Assembly: GCF_040137905.1 (NCBI RefSeq)
Contig: NZ_JBEFDG010000021.1
Span: 1 to 64,000, forward strand
DNA: 64,000 bases
Direction: 5' to 3'
Source: Corticimicrobacter sp040137905
Lineage (GTDB): Bacteria > Pseudomonadota > Gammaproteobacteria > Burkholderiales > Burkholderiaceae_B
Shown: positions 16,816 through 25,464 of the stretch, piece by piece
Position numbering within the stretch: position 1 is the stretch's first letter
Layout of the letters: each line of letters opens with the position of its first letter
Notes under the pieces: model-generated
What the model was told of the DNA's origin: nothing
Database searches by the model: none
Seen by the model: only the letters and a program-made list of their open reading frames with translations
Program-made: the position numbers and the translations under genes

Positions 16816-17845
16816 GGGAAGCCTTTTTGCCTACCGGCAGCCAAAAGACCAGCCGGGCACCCCGGCCCGGAGCCGGGTGCGCGGCGATCTCGCCGCCGTG
16901 TGCGGTGACGATGGAGCGGGCGATGGACAGGCCCAGTCCGGCACCGTTGTCCCTGGTGGTCCAGAAAGGGTCGAATAACTGTGTCGCGTCGCCGGGGGCA
17001 AAGCCGCTGCCGCTGTCCTCCACCGTGAATTCGGCAAAGCCGTTGCCGCCGGCATGCACGGCGATGCGCAGCGTGCGTTCGGCGGGAGGCACCTGGCGCA
17101 GCGCGTCGAGGGCGTTGCCGACCAGATTGCCCAGCACCTGTTGCAGCAGTATGGGGTCGGCGTGCACGGCAGGCAGGCTGTCGGGAAGGTCGAGCAGCAG
17201 GCGTATCTGCTCATGTTCGAGCTCATGCGTGTACAGCGCCAGGGTCTCGTGTATGGCATGTGCCGGAGCGATGGCCTGGGGGGCGGTCTTGCGGGCCTGG
17301 GTGACGGCACGGATGCGGGCAATCACTTCACTGGCGCGATGGGCGTCGTCTTCCATGCGCCGGGCCGCCTGGCGTGCCCGGTCGAGATTGGGCGGCGTCT
17401 GGTCGAGCCAGCGCTGGCATGCGCTGGCGCTGGTGGCGATGGCGGCCAGTGGCTGGTTGACCTCATGGGCGATAGACGCAGCCATTTCGCCCAGGCTGGT
17501 GGCGCGGGCGATGTGGAACAGTCTGTTCTGCGTCCGTTCGGCGGCGGCACGCGCCGCCACGGCCTTGAGTGCCAGGTGGGCGGTGATGCCGATGGCCAGC
17601 AGGCTGATGGCCAGATTGACCAGGCCGGTATCGTAGGCACCGGAACGGGTCAGCGCAAAGCTGGCCAGGGTGAGCAGCACGGCCAGGGCGGTCAGCAGGC
17701 GCGTGGTCCTGACCGGCAGCAGCGCGGAGGCGGCGAGTATGGCCAGGATATAGAACACCGCGACCGCGATTTCATAGCGGGTCAGGGTATCGGCCACGAA
17801 GATGGCTGCCATCAGGGCAAGCAGTGCGACGGTCTTCAGGATCAT
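16808..17845 (-). CDS. Membrane sensor histidine kinase
   Basis: Partner of the adjacent FixJ-type regulator, 345 residues. Four short hydrophobic segments fill residues 1-95 with almost no periplasmic loop, so it likely senses something in or at the membrane. There is no PAS or HAMP domain. The H-box is MAASIAHEVNQPLAAI with His127, the FixL/DctB-like HisKA class. N, G1 and G2 boxes follow (GNLVGNALDAL, DSGSGF, GAGLGLSI). The open frame begins with a TTG at 17851, but the ATG at 17845 has AGGAA at better spacing. Confidence 0.88.
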   Translation of the reverse strand: MILKTVALLALMAAIFVADTLTRYEIAVAVFYILAILAASALLPVRTTRLLTALAVLLTLASFALTRSGAYDTGLVNLAISLLAIGITAHLALKAVAARAAAERTQNRLFHIARATSLGEMAASIAHEVNQPLAAIATSASACQRWLDQTPPNLDRARQAARRMEDDAHRASEVIARIRAVTQARKTAPQAIAPAHAIHETLALYTHELEHEQIRLLLDLPDSLPAVHADPILLQQVLGNLVGNALDALRQVPPAERTLRIAVHAGGNGFAEFTVEDSGSGFAPGDATQLFDPFWTTRDNGAGLGLSIARSIVTAHGGEIAAHPAPGRGARLVFWLPVGKKASHD

Positions 17846-17880
17846 CGGCAAGGTTCCTCATGTCGTTCGGCGGACAGACG

Positions 17881-18609
17881 CTATTCCGTGGTGCTGGCGC
17901 TCCAGAACGCCTGGCGGATGCCGCTGTTGCGGCGCAGTTTCGCCAGCAGGGGATCCAGTTCGTTGCCGCCGATCGAGGTTGGCAGCAGCGCGGCCTCGAT
18001 CTCGATTTCCTGTTCGCCGAAGGCCCGGACCTCGATGTCGCGCAGCGGGATGCCGGCAGTATCGAAGGTCGATTCGATCAGGTGCAGGGCTTCCTTGCGG
18101 CGCTCGCGTTCGGCGATGGCATAGATGATGTAGGTTGCCTCCATGTCCTGGGTGTCGATCGGCTGTCGGTTGATGCGGTTGACGGCCGGGCGCAGCAGCG
18201 TGTTGGCAGCCAGCACGAACAGGGCACCGACGATGGCTTCCAGCAGCAGATCAGCACCTGCTGCGCAGCCGACGGCGGCCGAACCCCAGAGCGTGGCGGC
18301 GGTATTGATGCCGCGCACGCTGCCACCCTCGCGCATGATGACGCCGGCCCCCAGGAATCCCACACCCGAGACAACATAGGCAATCACGTGCACCGGGCTG
18401 GTATTGCCTCCGTGCAGTGTGTAGTAGCTGACGCCGACGTCCACGAAGAGTGCTGCGCCGGTGCAGACCAGCACGTTGGTGCGCAGTCCGGCCGTGCGCT
18501 GGCGGATCTGGCGTTCGATGCCGATCAGGCCGCCCAGGATGAAGGCGGCAGTCAGGCTGACGAGCGTGTCGGTCAGGGAGAGCAGGTTGATGTATTCGAG
18601 GCTTTTCAT
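17881..18609 (-). CDS. MgtC/SapB-family membrane protein
   Basis: A 242-residue inner-membrane protein with five hydrophobic segments (about 10-155) bearing MgtC signatures: GGLIGIERQIRQRTAGLRTN in the first loop and GVGFLGAGVIMREGGSVRGINTAATLW in the middle. A cytoplasmic ACT-like C-terminal domain of roughly 80 residues follows. MgtC homologues help cells cope with low Mg2+ and modulate the F1Fo ATP synthase in pathogens; family members differ widely, so function here is inferred. It lies 12 bp downstream of mgtE on the same strand, supporting a magnesium-related role. Confidence 0.88.
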   Translation of the reverse strand: MKSLEYINLLSLTDTLVSLTAAFILGGLIGIERQIRQRTAGLRTNVLVCTGAALFVDVGVSYYTLHGGNTSPVHVIAYVVSGVGFLGAGVIMREGGSVRGINTAATLWGSAAVGCAAGADLLLEAIVGALFVLAANTLLRPAVNRINRQPIDTQDMEATYIIYAIAERERRKEALHLIESTFDTAGIPLRDIEVRAFGEQEIEIEAALLPTSIGGNELDPLLAKLRRNSGIRQAFWSASTTE

Positions 18610-18621
18610 GTGTTCAAGTGT

Positions 18622-20013
18622 CTACTGGCCCAGGGGGGCAGGTGCCAGCATGTCTCCAAGAAAGGCGTAGGCCAGGCCGAAGTAGATGACCACGCCGACC
18701 AGGTCCATGATGGAGGTGATCAGCGGCGCGCTCAGCGTGGCCGGGTCGGTACCCATTTTACGTGCAGCAAATGGCAGCAGCGCGCCGATGAGGCTGCCCA
18801 GCACGGTGCACAGCAGCATGGCCAGGCCAACCACCAGCAGGACCTCGCCCTGTACGCCCTTGCTGAAGTAGGCCAGTATGCTTTCGAGCACGGCGATGGC
18901 GATGCCCAGCGCCAGTGCCACTGGCAGTTCGCGCCGGATCACGAACCACATGTCGCGCCAGCGCAGCCGGAAATCGCCCAGTGCCATCGATCGGATCACC
19001 AGGGTGGCTGCCTGGCTGCCGGTATTGCCGCCGGTATCGATGATGGGCGCGATGAAGGCAGCCAGGATGATGATCTGCTCCAGCATTTCGGTCTGGGCGG
19101 CGATATAGGTGCTGGTCAGGATGCCGAAGCAGGTCAGGATCACCAGCCAGAAAGCGCGCACCTGAAACAGCTGGCGGAATGGGGACGTCCGCAGGTCCAG
19201 GTCATCGCCCTGCATGGCAGCGACCCCGCCGAAGCGGGTCAACTGAGTGGCATCTTCTTCCTTTTCCAGGGTCATGGCGTCATCGACGGTCACGATGCCG
19301 ATCATGCGTTCCCCACCATTGATGACGGGCAGCGCCAGCAGGCCGTGGCGGCGGATCAGTTCGGCCGCCTGGCGGGCTGGCCATTCTGCACGCACGAAGA
19401 CCGGATGTGGCCGCATCAGATCGGCGATGCGGGCCTGGGGCTGTGCCAGCACCAGCTCGCGCAACGATAGCGTGCCCTGCAGGTGTCCTTCGGGGTCGAG
19501 CACATAGATGACATAGATGGTTTCCTTGTCGGGCGCGCTGGTGCGAAGCGCTGCCAGCGCTTCGGCCGCAGTCATGCCGGCGTTGACCGCGGCGTAGTCG
19601 GAGGCGGTCAGTGAGCCGGCCGAGCCTTCCGGGTAGGCTGCCAGCCTGAGCAGGCCATCGCGGTCGCCCTGGGTCAGGGACGGCAGCAATCGGGACTGGG
19701 TGTCGGTATCCAGCCGGTTGTACAGGTCGGCCTGTTCGTCGGAGGGCAGCGCCTTGAACATGTCGGCGATGATCTGGTGGTGCAGGATGGGCAGCAGCAG
19801 GTCCTGCTCGAAGTCGGGCAGGTGTTCGAACAGGCGTGCCCGTCGGGCAGGGGCCAGCCAGCACAGCAGCAGGGCCAGTTGTTCAGGCTCCAGGTCGGAC
19901 AGCGCTTCTGCCAGATCGGCACACTGTACCTGGTCGAAAATGCGTGCGAAGGCTGCGGCATCGCTGTGCTTGAGGGTGGCGCGGACGGCAGCCAGGAGAT
20001 GTTCGCGGTTCAT
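18622..20013 (-). CDS. mgtE: Magnesium transporter MgtE
   Basis: Mg2+-gated Mg2+ channel of the inner membrane, 463 residues. Domains in order: MgtE N superhelical domain (about 20-130), a tandem CBS pair (about 145-265; MRPHPVFVRAEWPARQAAELI then IGIVTVDDAM), the plug helix, and five transmembrane helices from about 300 with the pore signature APIIDTGGNTGSQAATLVIR. The ATG at 20013 follows GGAAAGGAATCC. A longer frame to 20130 lacks a family match. It forms a two-gene unit with the mgtC-like gene. No M-box riboswitch was recognised in the 335-bp leader, but a large palindrome sits there. Confidence 0.9.
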   Translation of the reverse strand: MNREHLLAAVRATLKHSDAAAFARIFDQVQCADLAEALSDLEPEQLALLLCWLAPARRARLFEHLPDFEQDLLLPILHHQIIADMFKALPSDEQADLYNRLDTDTQSRLLPSLTQGDRDGLLRLAAYPEGSAGSLTASDYAAVNAGMTAAEALAALRTSAPDKETIYVIYVLDPEGHLQGTLSLRELVLAQPQARIADLMRPHPVFVRAEWPARQAAELIRRHGLLALPVINGGERMIGIVTVDDAMTLEKEEDATQLTRFGGVAAMQGDDLDLRTSPFRQLFQVRAFWLVILTCFGILTSTYIAAQTEMLEQIIILAAFIAPIIDTGGNTGSQAATLVIRSMALGDFRLRWRDMWFVIRRELPVALALGIAIAVLESILAYFSKGVQGEVLLVVGLAMLLCTVLGSLIGALLPFAARKMGTDPATLSAPLITSIMDLVGVVIYFGLAYAFLGDMLAPAPLGQ

Positions 20014-20348
20014 GGATTCCTTTCCTGTCGATCTGGGCGCAGCGATCTCCGGATGGGGATTCTGCGGGCGGGTCATGACGCCTTCATGAACGCCTGGGGG
20101 CGGCCATGCGCGGCGGCAGGGCACGCGCATCCACCGGCAGCGTGCCGGGCAGCTGCCGCAGGAGCGGGTGAGGGAGGGATGGGCTGTCGGCCGGTGTGGG
20201 AGGACAGCCCGCGCCGGAGCGGTCCGGCCGGCAAATTATAGGAACCGGGGCCGTGGCGGCACCAGTATCCGGTGGCGTATCCGTGTCATGCGCAGGGATG
20301 GCGCCGGTATACCAAGGTATACCGGCGTACAGGCATGGCTGTCGTTGC
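20014..20348. other. 335-bp spacer upstream of mgtE
   Basis: No convincing coding sequence. This stretch is the mgtE leader/promoter region (minus strand) and follows the stop of the beta-CASP gene, which is transcribed towards it. It is GC-rich with several short inverted repeats around 20185-20235 and the perfect palindrome at 20302-20327 (listed separately). I could not fit a known Mg2+-sensing riboswitch. Confidence 0.5.
20302..20327. repeat. Perfect 26-bp interrupted palindrome
   Basis: CGCCGGTATACC and GGTATACCGGCG flank a central AA. Inside it, the self-complementary octamer GGTATACC occurs twice (20306-20313 and 20316-20323), giving a direct repeat of a palindrome as well. It lies 21 bp beyond the stop of the beta-CASP gene and about 290 bp upstream of mgtE. 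No T-run follows on either strand, so it is not a classical intrinsic terminator. It could be a protein-binding operator or an RNA 3'-end-stabilising hairpin. Confidence 0.7.
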
Positions 20349-21707
20349 CTACAGAGTGAAGGCCTGATCCTGGCGTGGTACTGCAGCATCCCAGCCGAGT
20401 TCGCGGCCGATGCGCATGCGCAGTGCCTCGGCGGCCTCCGGTTCGCCATGGACGATGAAGACGCGTTGTGGGGCGCGCCTGAATCCGGACAGCCAGCGCA
20501 TCAGTTCTGCCGCATCGGCATGGGCCGACAGCATGGGCAACTCGGAGACCTCGGCCCTGACCGGAATCCACTGGCCGAACATGCGGATCTCGCGGGCACC
20601 CTGCAGCATGTCGCGTCCGCGTGTACCGGCGGCCTGGAAACCCGAGAACAGTACGGTATTGCGATGATCCTGCGCGAAGGCGACCAGGTGATGCAGCACT
20701 CGTCCGCCCGTGGCCATGCCGCTGGCCGAGATGATGACCTTGGGATAGGCGTTGGCCGACAACGCCTTGGATTCTTCCACGGTGCGGACATAGGTTGCCA
20801 CGCCGCAGGCCTGGGCGCAGGTGCCGGCCGATAGCCGGTGGTCCTCGTGGTGGCGGCACAGCAGTTCGCTGGCACTGGTGGCCATTGGGCTGTCGAGATA
20901 GACCGGGATATTGCGCAGGCGACCGCTCTGCTTGAGCTGCCACAGGTAATACAGCAGCGCCTGTGCCCGCCCCACGGCGAAGGCCGGGATCACGGTGGTG
21001 CCGCCGCGACTCGCGGTACGTTCGATGACATCGCCCAGGGCAGTTGCCGGATCGGCATGGTCATGCAGGCGATTGCCATAGGTGGATTCGATGACGATGT
21101 AGTCGGCCTCGGGCACAGGTTCGGGATCGACCATCACCGGGTCGCCGTATCGGCCCAGATCGCCGGAGAAGACGATGGTGCGGCCTGCCCAGCGGATTTC
21201 GGCCGAGGCTGCGCCCAGGATGTGGCCGGCCCGCCGCAGTTGCAGCGTGGCCCCCCCGGGCAGGGGTACGCTCTGGTGCAGCGGTGCGGTGCGAAAGAAT
21301 GACATCGCATGTTCGGCATCGTGCACGCCGTAGAGCGGCAGTGCCGGGCTGTGCCTGGAAAAGCCCTTGCGGTTGGCGTATTCGGCATCTTTTTCCTGCA
21401 GGTGGCCGCTATCCCTGAGGATCAGTTCGGCTACGTCACGCGTGGCTTCGGTCGAGACGATCGGCCCCCTGAAACCGTCGCGTACCAGGCGCGGCAGATA
21501 ACCGGAATGGTCCAGGTGGGCATGCGTCAGTACCACGGCATCGATATTGCCGGCCTGTACTGGCAACGGAGCCCAGTTCTGTTCGCGCAGGTTCTTCAGC
21601 CCCTGGAAGAGGCCGCAATCGACCAGCAGGCGGTGATCGCCGCTGGACAGGAGGTGTTTGGAGCCGGTGACGGTACCGGCCCCGCCGAGTGAGCGTAATG
21701 TCAGCAT
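20349..21707 (-). CDS. Beta-CASP MBL-fold exonuclease-like protein
   Basis: A 452-residue metallo-beta-lactamase-fold protein of the beta-CASP (CPSF/RNase J-like) group, probably an RNA-cleaving enzyme. The zinc motif is THAHLDH (His62, His64, Asp66, His67), then SGDLGRYGDP in the middle and SAHADAAELMRWL near residue 405. The C-terminal HGEPEAAEALRMRI is a typical RMMBL tail. I start at the ATG at 21707; the open frame to 21845 is arginine-rich shadow coding inside the next gene. Its first 7 bp overlap the stop of the phosphoketolase-like gene, so they are cotranscribed. Homologues often accompany phosphoketolase genes; the reason is not known. Confidence 0.87.
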   Translation of the reverse strand: MLTLRSLGGAGTVTGSKHLLSSGDHRLLVDCGLFQGLKNLREQNWAPLPVQAGNIDAVVLTHAHLDHSGYLPRLVRDGFRGPIVSTEATRDVAELILRDSGHLQEKDAEYANRKGFSRHSPALPLYGVHDAEHAMSFFRTAPLHQSVPLPGGATLQLRRAGHILGAASAEIRWAGRTIVFSGDLGRYGDPVMVDPEPVPEADYIVIESTYGNRLHDHADPATALGDVIERTASRGGTTVIPAFAVGRAQALLYYLWQLKQSGRLRNIPVYLDSPMATSASELLCRHHEDHRLSAGTCAQACGVATYVRTVEESKALSANAYPKVIISASGMATGGRVLHHLVAFAQDHRNTVLFSGFQAAGTRGRDMLQGAREIRMFGQWIPVRAEVSELPMLSAHADAAELMRWLSGFRRAPQRVFIVHGEPEAAEALRMRIGRELGWDAAVPRQDQAFTL

Positions 21708-24106
21708 GATGCGGGCTCCTGTTCGGGGGCGTCGAGATCGGAGGGATGGCCCTTGCCGTCGAGCGCGGCGCGCTCGCGGGTTGTCAGCAGCCTGTCTCGT
21801 GGCAGTCCGGCCAGTGTGACGGCGGCATCGACGGCATGCGCCCAAGTGCAGCGGTTGGCGAACAGCAGGCCCGCCGTATCGAGCGTGCCGCCCCGGCTGA
21901 TGTAGCCCAGCGCGGTGGTGCCTGTCGGGCCATTGTCGATGCGACGCAGCACGCCCAGCATGGGTTCGGGCCGGGTGTGGCAGAGCAGTATGCGCGGCAG
22001 TCCGGCAGGAAAGAGGGTCGCCAGCGCCGCGTCGCCGAGCACGAACTCCGCTTCGATGGCATCGCGTGGAATACGCAGGCGGCCCGGTTCGAGAATGACC
22101 GTGACGCAGGCAGATATTCCCTGGCGCGACAGTCGCCCGTGGGCCTTGATGGCCTCATCGAGCTGATAGGCACCGATGGCCACCAGTTGTACCTGTGCCT
22201 GGTCAGGGATGCCCACGACATGTGCAGCTCCTTCCCGGACCAGGGCCTGTGCGGCGTTGGCATCGAGCCGCTGGGGCAGGTTGCGCTTGGAGACGACCAG
22301 GCAGGCCACCTGGCCGCGTCCGGCATAGATATCGCGCAGGGCGGCCATGGCACTGTTGGAGTCCACGGGAAACAGTACGCGTGCGGTGTCGGACATTTCG
22401 CCGAGCAGCGCCTCGCCAATGGCCGGGTCCTGGTGGGACTGCTCGTTCTTGGCATTCTCCCAGGTATGCGAGGTCACGACCAGCGGCACGCCGATCCAGC
22501 CCGGTGTCTGCCCGAGATCCCGCTGGTGGCGGGCAAAAATGATGTCCTGGCGCAGCTCGCCCAGCATTTTCATGGCAAAGGCTTCGTAGCTGACGATGAG
22601 GTTCAGCCCCGCCTTGTTACCCAATGCTGCGGCGGCCACGGCTTCCTCGTTCAGTGCCGTGATGATGGCTCCCTGCACCGATTCGGCGATGCCGGGCTCG
22701 GGCTCGTTGACCCGGTGTTTCAGGTGCGCCAGCGTCTGGCCCATCTGGTTGCTGGCCAGTTCGTCCGGGTTGCCGACCCGGGGCCGCAGGCCCGGATTGG
22801 ACTCGACCAGTTGCACGAACCAGCGATCCAGATCCTGCATGGCGCAGCCGGGCGTGCCGTCGGCTGCCACCCATGCCGGTTCGGGCAGGGATGGGGCCTG
22901 GGGGTGACGGTCGGCCAGCGGATGGCGGCTTTCCGGTGCGCGTTGCTGGGCTGCATGTACGGACAGTGTCTGGACCGCATGATCCAGCATGTCGGCCGGC
23001 ACGAACAGTTTGCGGGCAGCGTCGTTGAATGTGTCGCGGGCCTGGGCGCTGGCATGGGGGTTGCCGCCCAGCGGCAGGTTGTGCGCGGCGTTGGTGTCCG
23101 CTCCCGGAAAACCGTAGCCTTTGACCGTATCGGCAATGACATAGGGCAGCCTGGCCGGGTAGCATCGGCCAGGATCGGCAGCAAAGGCCTGCAATCCGTT
23201 TTCGGCCTGGAGAATGGCCCAGGCGAATGCGGCCGGATCACGGCCATCGATGATGACGGGGTCGAACCCATGACTGTGCATCTGTGCCGCCAGCCAGGGG
23301 GCACCGCCTTCCTGGGCGATCTGCGTGCGTTCCTCGATGCGTCGGCCATTCAGGATCATGACCGGCACCGACAGGCCGCTGTCTTCGGCGCGCCACCAGC
23401 GCGTGGCCCAGTCCGAGCCGCGTTGTTCCTCGAAGGCTCCGTCGCTCAGGAAGGCCACCAGGCTTTCGCCGGGCAGCGGCATATGGATGTATTGCAGCGA
23501 GGCAAAGCCCAGGTAGCCGCCTTCCGATATCGCGCCTGCCGTATTCGGGCCGGCATGGCTGCCCAGTGGCACGGCAGGGCGGCCATGGGCATCGACGGCA
23601 TAGGAGTAGAAATCCGCTGCCAATTGCGACAGGCCGCGCTCGGTGCGATCGTAACGACCACGCTGTGCGTCGGAAACATCGCCGGTCAGCGCATTGACGG
23701 CTTCGATGGCTGCCACGCAATGGCCCTGGCCCATCAGCCAGCCACGCGTGGTACCGCTCAGGGCATTGGCCAGCAGATAACCGACGAAGGCCGGCACCAT
23801 GTTGAGTGCGCCGCCGGTATGGCCCTCGGGCGTCGGCTTGAAGTCTTCTGCCCGCAACGGTTCGCCTGACAGCCTGACCCGCTGCGCATAGGTCATGTGA
23901 ACTACCGTCCACATGGCGGCACTGGCCAGTCGGTCGGCGGCAGCCAGCATGCGCCAGGCGGTGTCGGCGCTGGTGAATCGGCCGGTTTCCACGCCAAGGG
24001 CGATCAGGCCGGTCACGCGCTCGATGGTCTCAGGCGTGTGCTGGATCAGGCCGTAGCCTTGCTGCCAGTGATTCAGGGAGGGCTGGGTGTCTTTGAACGG
24101 CTGCAT
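21701..24106 (-). CDS. Phosphoketolase-family TPP enzyme, atypical
   Basis: A large thiamine-diphosphate protein of 801 residues with the phosphoketolase domain order (TPP-binding N-terminal half, transketolase-like middle, C-terminal XFP domain). It diverges at the family signatures: EGGELGY becomes EGGYLGF, the TPP/Mg motif GDGE becomes SDGA followed about 30 residues later by LNG, and the PGHG loop reads GQGHCVAA. Such divergent members have been annotated as xylulose 5-phosphate 3-epimerases; I recall this but cannot verify it. It may therefore not produce acetyl phosphate. No acetate kinase or phosphotransacetylase is adjacent. AGGAGACCT precedes the ATG at 24106. It overlaps the beta-CASP gene by 7 bp. 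Confidence 0.8.
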   Translation of the reverse strand: MQPFKDTQPSLNHWQQGYGLIQHTPETIERVTGLIALGVETGRFTSADTAWRMLAAADRLASAAMWTVVHMTYAQRVRLSGEPLRAEDFKPTPEGHTGGALNMVPAFVGYLLANALSGTTRGWLMGQGHCVAAIEAVNALTGDVSDAQRGRYDRTERGLSQLAADFYSYAVDAHGRPAVPLGSHAGPNTAGAISEGGYLGFASLQYIHMPLPGESLVAFLSDGAFEEQRGSDWATRWWRAEDSGLSVPVMILNGRRIEERTQIAQEGGAPWLAAQMHSHGFDPVIIDGRDPAAFAWAILQAENGLQAFAADPGRCYPARLPYVIADTVKGYGFPGADTNAAHNLPLGGNPHASAQARDTFNDAARKLFVPADMLDHAVQTLSVHAAQQRAPESRHPLADRHPQAPSLPEPAWVAADGTPGCAMQDLDRWFVQLVESNPGLRPRVGNPDELASNQMGQTLAHLKHRVNEPEPGIAESVQGAIITALNEEAVAAAALGNKAGLNLIVSYEAFAMKMLGELRQDIIFARHQRDLGQTPGWIGVPLVVTSHTWENAKNEQSHQDPAIGEALLGEMSDTARVLFPVDSNSAMAALRDIYAGRGQVACLVVSKRNLPQRLDANAAQALVREGAAHVVGIPDQAQVQLVAIGAYQLDEAIKAHGRLSRQGISACVTVILEPGRLRIPRDAIEAEFVLGDAALATLFPAGLPRILLCHTRPEPMLGVLRRIDNGPTGTTALGYISRGGTLDTAGLLFANRCTWAHAVDAAVTLAGLPRDRLLTTRERAALDGKGHPSDLDAPEQEPASC

Positions 24107-24285
24107 AGGTCTCCTGGCTGTTTTGCGGCAGTACGGCTGTGCGGAATTGTTATGGTCTTGTGTTGGATGGTAATAACTTTACCGAAACGGCGGGGATCTG
24201 TCGCCGTGGCGCATGGATTGCCGCAAGACCCCTGCGAATCACGTTACTATCGGCTGTTTCTGATTGCTGCATCCGGTATTCCGAC

Positions 24286-24720
24286 ATGAACAAGTACACC
24301 GTTTCTGCCCTCATTGCGATTGTGGCCGTGGTGGCCGGCCTGATGGCGCTGGGCCACTACGGGCTGGGCAATGATTCACAGGCGCGCAGCCTGCAGACCA
24401 ACATGAAGCAGATCCAGCGCAGCTACAAGGCGGCTCTCAAGGCAGAGGACCTGCAGACGCTGCTGGGCAGCCTCCACGAGATGAAGGCCGCCGCCGCCGA
24501 GGCCCGCACGCAGACGCCGCGTTCCATCTATGGTGAGGCTGCCGACAGCAAGGACATGCAGGACTACACGGCAGGGATGGACCGGCTGTTGAAGCAGATC
24601 GATACGGCGGTCGATCTGGCCAGCCAGGGGCGCCTGTCGGAGTTGCCGGCGCTGTTCGACGATATGGATGCGGTCAAGGAAGAGTTCCACGAACGCTTCG
24701 AGTCGATGATTCAGTCCTGA
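24286..24720 (+). CDS. cybC: Cytochrome b562 family protein
   Basis: A periplasmic four-helix-bundle haem protein, 144 residues. An N-terminal hydrophobic segment (residues 7-23) is a signal peptide or anchor. The rest aligns by eye with E. coli cytochrome b562: QTNMKQI at the start, KMRAAALDA-like HEMKAAAAEA, and FHERF near the end. The predicted haem ligands Met40 and His135 are 95 residues apart, exactly the spacing of Met7 and His102 in E. coli. There is no CXXCH, so haem would be non-covalent. Electron partner unknown. It is divergent from the phosphoketolase-like gene with a 179-bp spacer. The open frame to 24139 is not preceded by a good start. Confidence 0.82.
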   Translation: MNKYTVSALIAIVAVVAGLMALGHYGLGNDSQARSLQTNMKQIQRSYKAALKAEDLQTLLGSLHEMKAAAAEARTQTPRSIYGEAADSKDMQDYTAGMDRLLKQIDTAVDLASQGRLSELPALFDDMDAVKEEFHERFESMIQS

Positions 24721-24792
24721 TCCGTTCTGGCGATCGATACATCCTGGGTATCTTCCACATACACCCTGCTCGCTCAGGGCAAAGACATTTCC

Positions 24793-25455
24793 ATGCATGC
24801 GTACCGCACACGTCAATATGATGTCTGCCTTTTACTGGCCGCACCCGATGCACCCAGAATCTGGGAATATGCCGTCTGGCAGCGTCTCGTGCCCGCACTG
24901 ACGCCATTGCTGTCCTCCGATCGGGGCCGTACCTCGGTTCGCATGACGCAATTCGACCAGACGCAAACCGGCTCGCCCAACCAGACCTATGTCCGGTTTG
25001 GGCAGATCGGCTGGAACGAAAAATCCCATCGCCGCTGGACGCACGCCTCTCCCGATACCGAGGCAGTGTCTCGAGCATGGGAGTTTTGTGGTGCGGCTGG
25101 ATGGGCTCCTGGGCCGAGCAAATGCAGCGAATGCCCCCCGGATGGTTTCCTGGCCGTGCGCAATGCACTGGATGATGGACAGGCTCCGGGTGATTGCCGG
25201 TTTGCCTATTCAGTGCTGCTGGCGGCGGCCATCGATCGGCCCGATGCCACACAGTCGCTGAACGGAGCCATTGCGGCACTTGGTATCACGATTCCCCATG
25301 TCCTGCTGGCCGGCACCCGGCGGACCTGGTCGGAAGGAGGCATGTCACTGACCGACTGCGACACCTTTGGCGCGCCCTTCAAGCCAGGGCCGAAGCACTC
25401 GGCAGCGCCGACCCTCGATATGCTCGAAGGCAACTGGCAGGCCCTGACGGTTTGA
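24793..25455 (+). CDS. Hypothetical protein
   Basis: A 220-residue soluble protein that I do not recognise. There is no signal peptide or membrane segment. Visible features are a Cys-containing KCSECPPDG turn in the middle (CXXC) and a hydrophobic AAIAALGITIPHVLLAG stretch, which could be a Rossmann-like strand-helix. It lies 72 bp downstream of the cytochrome b562 gene and converges on the ABC ATPase gene 10 bp away. Codon use resembles the neighbourhood, so it is probably real. No function is proposed. Confidence 0.6.
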   Translation: MHAYRTRQYDVCLLLAAPDAPRIWEYAVWQRLVPALTPLLSSDRGRTSVRMTQFDQTQTGSPNQTYVRFGQIGWNEKSHRRWTHASPDTEAVSRAWEFCGAAGWAPGPSKCSECPPDGFLAVRNALDDGQAPGDCRFAYSVLLAAAIDRPDATQSLNGAIAALGITIPHVLLAGTRRTWSEGGMSLTDCDTFGAPFKPGPKHSAAPTLDMLEGNWQALTV

Positions 25456-25464
25456 CGATGCGGC

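Noticed and set aside
17824..19470. Plus-strand frame of 548 codons opposite mgtC/mgtE
   Set aside because: Antisense shadow; both minus-strand genes carry strong signatures and ribosome sites.
20014..20301. M-box magnesium riboswitch before mgtE
   Set aside because: I could not find the conserved M-box core; the palindrome does not fit it.
21746..23869. Plus-strand open frame of 707 codons opposite the phosphoketolase-like gene
   Set aside because: It is antisense to a gene with clear family signatures. GC-rich codon bias creates long stop-free antisense frames, and the translation shows no domain.
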